DNA of 64,000 nucleotides. Origin: Lunularia cruciata (taxonomy: Eukaryota; Streptophyta; Marchantiopsida; Lunulariales; Lunulariaceae). The stretch spans positions 34,078,552 through 34,142,551 of the forward strand of contig OX419756.1 in the NCBI GenBank assembly GCA_948567375.1, in the 5' to 3' direction. Made by a program: the position numbers and the translations under genes. This document shows, one piece after another, positions 58,070 to 64,000 of the stretch. Position 1 is the first letter of the stretch, and every line of letters starts with the position of its first letter. The notes under the pieces are model-generated. The model did no database searches. It worked only from the letters and a program-made list of their open reading frames with translations, and was not told the origin of the DNA.

Positions 58070-58836
58070 CTCTATGATGGAAGTGGTACTACTCGCACTC
58101 TACCATCCTCCCATACACGCAAAAGGTGTCTACCCTCCAATCTGAACCGTCTGGCTCGCTGAAGAACACAGTCTCTCTCCTTGGCCCCAACTGTGCCACC
58201 CACAACACCAGTGCAAAGATAGTCCATCACTAAGACATCATCATGAATGTCTCGCTGAACTGTACCGATATCTTCACTCTCTGGATCTGTGACCGCAATA
58301 ACTCCTCCTATATGCGCTGAGAGATATACCACCAAAGTCTCTGCAAATATACACAGAAAGGCCGATGTATGCCAACCTGGCACCATCTCCTCATCTGTCT
58401 CACTATGCCAACGTGCTCCGGTCTGATCCTGCTGGCTGGGACATGGGTTTCTACTCAACCCATCTGCATCACGGTTCACCACTCCAGGTCTGTGAACAAC
58501 CGTGAAATCATACTCCTGTAAAATCAGAGCCCATCGTGCAAGCTTCCCTGAAAGCTTGTCGGACTCCATCAACTACTTCAGCGGCTGATGATCAATGATG
58601 AGAGTGAAGGGGTTACCAAATAGGTAACATCAGAAATGTGCTACTGCCCAAACTGCTGCCAAGCACTCTCCCTCATATGAACTATACTTCACCTCCGCTG
58701 AATTGTTGGAGCGACTAGCATATGCCACCACAAACTCCTTCTCCTCATCATCATGCTGGGTGAGCACCGCTCCAAGCCCCAACATACTCCAATCTGTGTG
58801 AACCTGAAATGGTCGTCCCCTGATCGGTCTCCTCAA
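58070..58836 (-). pseudogene. RNase H of Y
   Basis: The frame starts with RRPIRGRPFQVHTDWSMLGL (first catalytic Asp in HTD), then EGECLAAVWAVAHF with the Glu, IIDHQPLK with the next Asp, and VVHRPGVVNRDADGLSR with the last Asp. It is the usual Gypsy RNase H plus connection. Stops are TGA at about 58,629, TAG at about 58,571 (TGG in X) and TAG at 58,071 (CAA in X). Confidence 0.8.
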
Positions 58837-60254
58837 ATAGGAGCAAATGTCAACCTCTCCTTGAGCTCTACAAAAGCTTTCTCATGCTCATCTCCCCAAC
58901 ACCACTCATGTGTAAGCTTGGTCAGCTTTGTCAAGGCCTTGGCAATGGCACTAAATCCTCTAACATAGCGGCGATAGAAGTTTGCCAACCCAAGGAATGC
59001 TAGCACTCTGCTCACATCCGTAGGCCAAGGAATACGTGCAATAGCCTCCACCTTGGTCTGATGGACACCAAGTCCTCCGGGGTAGATAGTGTGACCCAAA
59101 TACTCAACCTGCTCGTGGAAGAACCTACACTTCCCATGATGTAATTTGAGTCCATGAGATCTCAATCTCTCAAGCACCTCCAACAACTGTCTCTCATGCT
59201 CCTCCACAGTAGTGCTATAAACCAAAATGTCATCAAAATAGCACCGAGCAAAATCCAATCCAGCTAGGATCCTATCCATGACCCTCTGGAACTCAACGGG
59301 AGCATTCTTCAACCCAAATGGTAAGAACCTCCACTGATATAACACATCCTTGCCGTGAGGATCAATAGCCCAAAATGCTATCTTGGACTTATCCTCCTCC
59401 CTGATAGGTAACTAATGATATACCGCTCAAAGATCCAAAGTACTGAAGACCTTTGCATGCCCAATCGCATCAAAAATCTCCTCCGGTGTAGGCATGGCAT
59501 ACCGATCAGCCTTGGTCTGTTGGTTGATAGGACGGTAATCTCCACACATCCGCCTATCTGTATAGTTGCCATGATTATCCTTCTTGGCTGGCATCATTGT
59601 CGCTGATGCATACTCTCCATGTGAAATCTCCACCAAACCAGCCTCAAAAAGGTCACTACTCCGGCTCTGAATCAATGTCCTCTCCATATCACTATATCGA
59701 TAAGGACGTCGGAAAATAGGTGTGTCGCTAGTCAGCTCAATCCGTATACCAGGTCCCTTTAGAGCACCCAAATCCTTCATACTGAAGGCAAAACAACTCG
59801 TGTGACTCCTCAAGAACCTCCAAACCCTCCGTCTTTCCTCTCCAGTAAGCTTGGGTCCAAGATCTGGCTCCCAAGTATCCTCTGTAATTGTAGTAGGAGT
59901 GGAAGACGTACTGACTGGCTGCTACACTGGGCCCTTGGGAGCAATAGTGTCATGCTCCCAACCACTAGAGGTCCCAACCTCTATGTGAAAAACAAACTTC
60001 ACTCTGGCTGCAAGCTCCACATGTCCTCTAGCTGCATCCCATGTGGACCAAGGGTGTAATCCAAGTAGCCCACGCTCACGTGGATGGACTCCAAGTAGAC
60101 CACTCTCCCTAGTAGCTACTAGATGTGTCCCAAGAATACCATGTCCACCCGGTCCATCGCCCCTAGCATGTGCCTGAATCGTCTCGATAGGCATAGGGCT
60201 CACAAGTGTCCAAGTGGTGATGCCTATCAAGCGCATCCTACGCTGCTCTACCAA
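58833..60254 (-). pseudogene. Linker and reverse transcriptase of Y
   Basis: After a linker of about 110 codons the RT begins with EDTWEPDLGPKLT and continues with GIRIELTSDTPIFRRPYRYS, DNHGNYTDRRMCGDYRPIN, FSTLDL, WRFLPFGLKNAPVEFQ, and the catalytic YFDD in RCYFDDILVYS at about 59,235. The thumb follows with CRFFHEQVEYLGH. Stops are TAG at 59,922, TGA at 59,427 and TAG at 59,412 (the last two at the Arg and Gln expected in DLR...YHQLP). A 1-bp loss at about 58,833 shifts into the RNase H frame. Confidence 0.85.
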
Positions 60255-61205
60255 GCCAAGGCTCACAATCCAGGTCAAACAGTTCAGGTCCATAGCCTGA
60301 CCTAACACCTGACGCCTAGATGCCTCTGACACTGCTGGAACAACGGTAATACCGGTGCAAAAACCCATTGCCCGCTCTCTCTCATCAGCATTGGGCTCCA
60401 CCAATTGTTGTAACTGTGAGTCCCAAACAAGTCCAGGTCCTCCCTCTCAAAAAGCATGAGAGCCTGGGAAACTCATGAGTGTGGGAAATGCAGCTCTAGG
60501 CTATCCAACTAGGTTCACCACTGCCATAGGTGACCTATCAGCCACTACCACTGTCTGAGACTAACGTCCAGCATCCAAGATATCATCAACAAGAATGTGG
60601 TCTAGTCGCTGAATCCCATCATAACTACGATGTAGAACCTCTCTGGGTAAGAGGTTCGTCCACCAAAGACAAAGACGATGAGCCCGTGATCCCACTCTGG
60701 CTGCATCTAACAATACAACAAGTCCCATCCATGAATGGACCTGATGTGTACTCGCCACCACTCTAGTGCGAGAATCACCCATCAATGGAAAGTTCTCCAA
60801 AAGGTAAGCTGGAGAAACAGACTGATGAACCTGGAGATGTCGTAGTATCCGTAACATCTCCCAAAACACACCAGAATGAGGATCCTGAAGACCCAAACCG
60901 TGGCCCGCACGTGTATGTCCCTGACATGGCCATCCAGAAATCACCAAGTGAATAAGCCCATGTCTCTCTAGGTCATGTGCCCCCAGTAAGGAAATGTCTC
61001 CTGGTAAGGCCTTCTAGTAACCTCTGATTGCTGACATCGGTAATAACTCCGGATACCGATAAGCCAAGTGTGCCATATGATGTAGAGAGACTCGCCTAGC
61101 AGTCTCATCTCTCTCTACATACAAGTACCTCTGTACTCGTATACCCGCTTGTAACACCGTAGCTAGTCCTGTGCTGATCCCACCAAACAACTCCAATAGA
61201 CATAT
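60255..61205 (-). pseudogene. DNMT3-like C5 cytosine methyltransferase domain of Y
   Basis: About 316 codons hold the motifs of C5-methyltransferases in the non-permuted order. Motif I, the SAM site, is LLELFGGISTGL at about 61,199. The catalytic loop is LVISGWPCQG with Cys at about 60,925. LQDPHSGVFWEMLRIL follows, then motif VI as PAYLLENFP (F for the usual V), then LLDAARVGSRAHR, matching the DNMT3 SAAHR region. A C-terminal ERERAMGF to LGQAMDLNC block resembles motif X. The arrangement resembles DNMT3 more than DNMT1 or DRM. TAG codons at 61,014 and 60,561 and two stops near 60,450-60,503 break it. It would methylate DNA, possibly the element's own copies. Its place between protease and RT in both X and Y shows it is part of the element. 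Confidence 0.85.
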
Positions 61206-61559
61206 CTCCTCTACTGGATACTGCCAAGCAATGAGTGTGGTATCCAGAGGTGTCAAAGCAATCGCCTTTGGAGGCTCATCCTCACACTCATCCCATGATG
61301 GTACAAAGGCTCTACTCCAAGCCTGCTGCACCAACTGATCTGCATGCTGCTGCAATGCTTCCTCTAAACTCCACAATGGAACATCCAAGGTGGATGGAAC
61401 AATCCCACTCGTACTCCAAAGCCAAGTGATCTCCTCTGGTACTGGAGTATCCTCTGCATGGGCGTTCCCCTCCAACAAGTCACCAGGCCAAGTAACTGCA
61501 CCGTTGACAGCCAAAACTGATGCTGCCATGGTCCCAGACTGTAGTGAGCCAAGAGTGCC

Positions 61560-62550
61560 ACTACTGAAGCGTACTGGTAGGCAACATACCCGTCCCTCAC
61601 CAGACTGCCAACCAGGTCTATAAGAGGCTATCTCCTCCCAATAGTCAATGTTGAAACCCATAGGGTATAACACTGCTCCCCCAACTAGCACATCATATGA
61701 CTCAACTATTGTTGCAATAGCTTGAGCTCTCACCACCAAGCTATCAGTCGGATGACCAGGCTGAACCTGGACAACAAGCTCTCCACGTGTGATGTACTAT
61801 GTCGAACCACCACCAAGAGATGTCTGGATCTGAAATGGACACCTCTCCACATCGGTCTTCCGTAACTCTAGACCAACAACTGCAGCCTTCCTCAACATAA
61901 GGGGTTGCGCACCAGAGTCTAACAAGACTCTCTGTGGTGTATAGACCTTCCCTGAAGGTTCCACCAAACAAAAAATCCCCCTCTGGTTATCCAATAGGAC
62001 AACACCAGGTGTAAATCGTGCTCTCTCAAAGGCCAGTCTAGTTGGCAACTCCTCCAGTCTAGCCGTTGCTGCCTGCCATAAACCACTGGTCGTTGAATGG
62101 ATCCCATGCTCCTCAACCAACTCAGCTCCACTACCAACTACCTTTGCTCTAGTAGTAGGAACTGCATCATCCCTACTCTCACACAACGTGGCAGCCAATC
62201 GAAACATTGGGGCTGGGTCAACTCCCAATGTAAACATGTCACTGGCTGAAAACAAAGGATGCCGCATAATCAGCTGAGCCGCCCCCAACATCATGCTAGA
62301 CTCAGTCTGTGTAGTAGTAGGTGGCTGACTAGCAGGTACTCTATCACCACCTACCACACCTGCACTGGGACGTCTAGGAACCATGGATGTCGTTTGTAAT
62401 ACCTCAGATAGCGTGAAAGACTGGGGAAGTCTGACCTGTCTCCCAACCTCTCCTCTCTGTGGGTCCAACTCCACTGATGCTCCTCTAGGCTCTGGAGCAC
62501 GTACTGCACTCCTAGTCACTGATGCAGATGCATCCACCTGTGCTGCTCCG
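61560..62550 (-). pseudogene. Gag-protease linker and aspartic protease of Y
   Basis: After the LINE mini-insertion the frame continues through a linker to RVLLDSGAQPLMLRKAAV, the active-site D-S-G of retroviral-type aspartic proteases. The second half follows after a TAG at 61,797, with IVESYDVLVGGAVLYPMGF. The protease would cut the Gag-Pol polyprotein. The TAG sits between the two halves, so this copy would not give a full enzyme. Confidence 0.75.
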
Positions 62551-62558
62551 CACATGAA

Positions 62559-62623
62559 ACAAACAAACAATGAAACAATGAAATAAAAAGCCCAAAAGAC
62601 CCAAAGAGTCAAAAGGCTGGAAA
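62559..62623 (-). mobile_element. 65-bp LINE 3'-end insertion in gag of Y, with 8-bp target duplication
   Basis: The inserted bases are the last about 65 nt of the LINE: ggaaa, the agtcaaaaggct block, and a tail of aacaatg-like repeats on the plus strand. The bases cacatgaa flank it on both sides (62,551-62,558 and 62,624-62,631), and element X shows the empty site at 15,395-15,410. This shifts the gag frame of Y. Confidence 0.85.
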
Positions 62624-62632
62624 CACATGAAG

Positions 62633-64000
62633 TCCAAAGCATCTCTATCACCAGCATATGAGGTGGAAGCCTCAACACCCAAATCTGATCTCCTCTGAGC
62701 AATAGCCATACTAGCCAATCTCTGCTCCAACTGCTCAATCCGAGTAGCCATAGCTGTGTCAGAAGTAAGGGCAGGTACTGCACCCCTACTAGGTGTAGAT
62801 CCTCTACCACCACCTCTACCACCTCGTCCTCCATGAACTGGAGCTCCTCTACTACCTGCCATAGTAGCCCTACCACTCCGTAACTTTGGGTGTAGGTCAA
62901 AACACCGATCACTAGTGTGACCAAATCTGTGGCAGTGCTCACATTGCCTCTGTGCTGGCTGTGATGCACCAGAGGTATCAGGTCCGCTGCCTTGAGTACA
63001 CTCTCTCCTATGGTGAGGTCCACCACAAGTCCAACAAGCAACACCACCACTCACTGGCTGCTATTGACCCGAAAATGAGGGTAAGGGTCTAACTCCACTA
63101 GGCCCTCCACTCGCTCCATAGGATCTGGGCTGTCTACCCTGTCCTCGAAAACCAACTGGGCGTGGTGCACTTTGCTGCACTCTAGAAGAAGTCACAACCG
63201 TGGATGAGGTCTCTCTACCAAATCCAGCTGTCACCACTCTCTCCTCCACCATGTTGAGCTCAATACGCTCAGCCAAACCGAAGACTACTGCCAAAGTGGG
63301 CGAAGTAGCCTACAACAACGTAGCATCACGAACTCTATGTCGCAACTTCCTATCCAGTATCCCATACCAAAACTGGACTGCCTGGGCCTCAGTAACTCCC
63401 TGAGTGAAATTGATCAGCTGCCTCATGCGAGTATATGCCTCGCATAGGCTCTCTCCAGCCTTCCGTTGAAACTCCTGCAAGCTCCTCAGCTTGTCAGTCC
63501 GCACTCCCTGGTAGTTCTACCTCAAACATAGGAAGAACTCAACCATGGGGTTAAACCCCGGTACCATATCACCTCCTACGGCGGTACCTCCACTCGTAGT
63601 AGCACTATCTCCAGCTAGTGCACCTCCACTAGCTCCACCAACACTACTTGAGCTAGAACTCGTGGGTACAGCCGATCTACTCCTGGCCACCGAGCCTGAA
63701 GTAATGGAGACGTAGTGTGGAGACCAATACTGTCTCCATAACTCAATCTCCTCCAAATGAGCTCTCTTGAACTCATGGTAGTCATCCATTGGCGGACCCT
63801 CCAGATGCTGGAACAACCCCTTCCATGCCATGAAGGGTGTGAACAAAGTCGGGTTCCGCATCTGCTGTAGATCACACCAACTATCAAACTCATGGATGAA
63901 GTCATCCAACTCAATGGTACCCACTGTACCAGAGTAATGCCTAGGGCTTTTGGAGGCCCCATAAATCTCGTCCATGTCCCACAACAACGGTGTGGACACA
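62633..64000 (-). pseudogene. Gag of Y (capsid and two zinc knuckles), partial
   Basis: The frame enters from outside the window. It has a matrix/capsid-like part (DDFIHEFDSWCDLQQM, then FMAWKGLFQHLEG), a Ser/Gly-rich stretch, and a Retrotrans_gag segment with LQEFQRKAGESLCEAYTRMR. Two knuckles follow: CWTCGGPHHRREC, which is slightly irregular, and CEHCHRFGHTSDRC, a standard C-x2-C-x4-H-x4-C. TAG codons at 63,517, 63,310 and 63,061 interrupt it, each fitting a former CAG. Gag would form the particle and pack RNA. Confidence 0.8.

Larger units (their letters stand above)
55980..64000 (-). mobile_element. Gypsy element Y with DNMT3-like methyltransferase and PHD finger
   Basis: The minus strand carries gag, protease, methyltransferase, RT, RNase H, integrase and PHD finger, in that order. 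The whole internal region reads in one frame apart from a 73-bp LINE insertion near 62,559 and a 1-bp loss near 58,833. About 18 stops interrupt it, all TAG or TGA. The left LTR of the element lies beyond the window. Element X is a second member of the family. Confidence 0.85.

Noticed and set aside
60255-61205. Host DNA methyltransferase gene
   Set aside because: It is in frame with gag, protease, RT and integrase in Y, and X has it in the same place. It is part of the retroelement.

Overview
The window is a nest of retrotransposons with no recognisable host gene. The mix points to a plant: a Ty3/Gypsy element with a chromodomain-like tail, another whose LTR adjoins a primer site close to the initiator-methionine tRNA type, and nonsense mutations concentrated in CAG and CGA codons, as expected from CHG and CG cytosine methylation. 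A Gypsy element carrying a DNMT3-like methyltransferase, and a LINE with an L1-type ORF1, suggest a seed-free land plant or a streptophyte alga. That placement is an inference and weak.

One LINE family dominates positions 1-45,912 and returns at 54,225-55,362. Its full plan is: a 5' leader of about 1.1-1.7 kb made of degenerate repeats about 180 bp long; ORF1 of about 279 codons (coiled coil plus L1-ORF1-like RNA-binding domains); one UAG codon; ORF2 in the same frame (APE-type endonuclease, reverse transcriptase, CCHC tail); and a 3' UTR of about 100 bp ending in ATTGTTC-like repeats instead of poly(A). I name the copies A (+, 517-4,796), B (-, 6,241-8,072, inside C), C (+, 4,908-12,650), D (-, 17,598-19,749), E (-, 19,750-25,385), F (-, 26,868-29,279), G (+, 29,280-32,436 and 37,002-37,427), H (-, 32,437-37,001, inside G), I (-, 37,963-43,631), J (+, 45,095-45,912), K (+, leader only, 54,225-55,362), L (-, 14,031-15,081), plus a broken copy split between 1-516 and 12,652-14,030.

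Four LTR elements are mixed in. X (+, 15,082-17,597 and 25,386-26,795) and Y (-, 55,980-64,000 and beyond) belong to one Gypsy family whose polyprotein holds gag, protease, a DNMT3-like cytosine methyltransferase, RT, RNase H, integrase and a C-terminal PHD finger. Y is almost a single open frame, broken by about 18 TAG/TGA codons, a 1-bp deletion and a tiny LINE insertion; X is older and carries D and E. W (-, 37,428-46,974) keeps an LTR, primer site, gag and an integrase piece, and is interrupted by I and J. Z (+, 46,975-50,677) is a decayed chromovirus-like element with its 3' LTR. Positions 50,678-54,224 are very AT-rich and hold no gene I can recognise.

The most notable points are the apparent stop-codon readthrough that joins LINE ORF1 to ORF2, the 180-bp-period LINE leader, the Gypsy element with both a DNA methyltransferase and a PHD finger, the CAG-to-TAG decay signature, and two LINE copies that share the same mutation in the RT active site.
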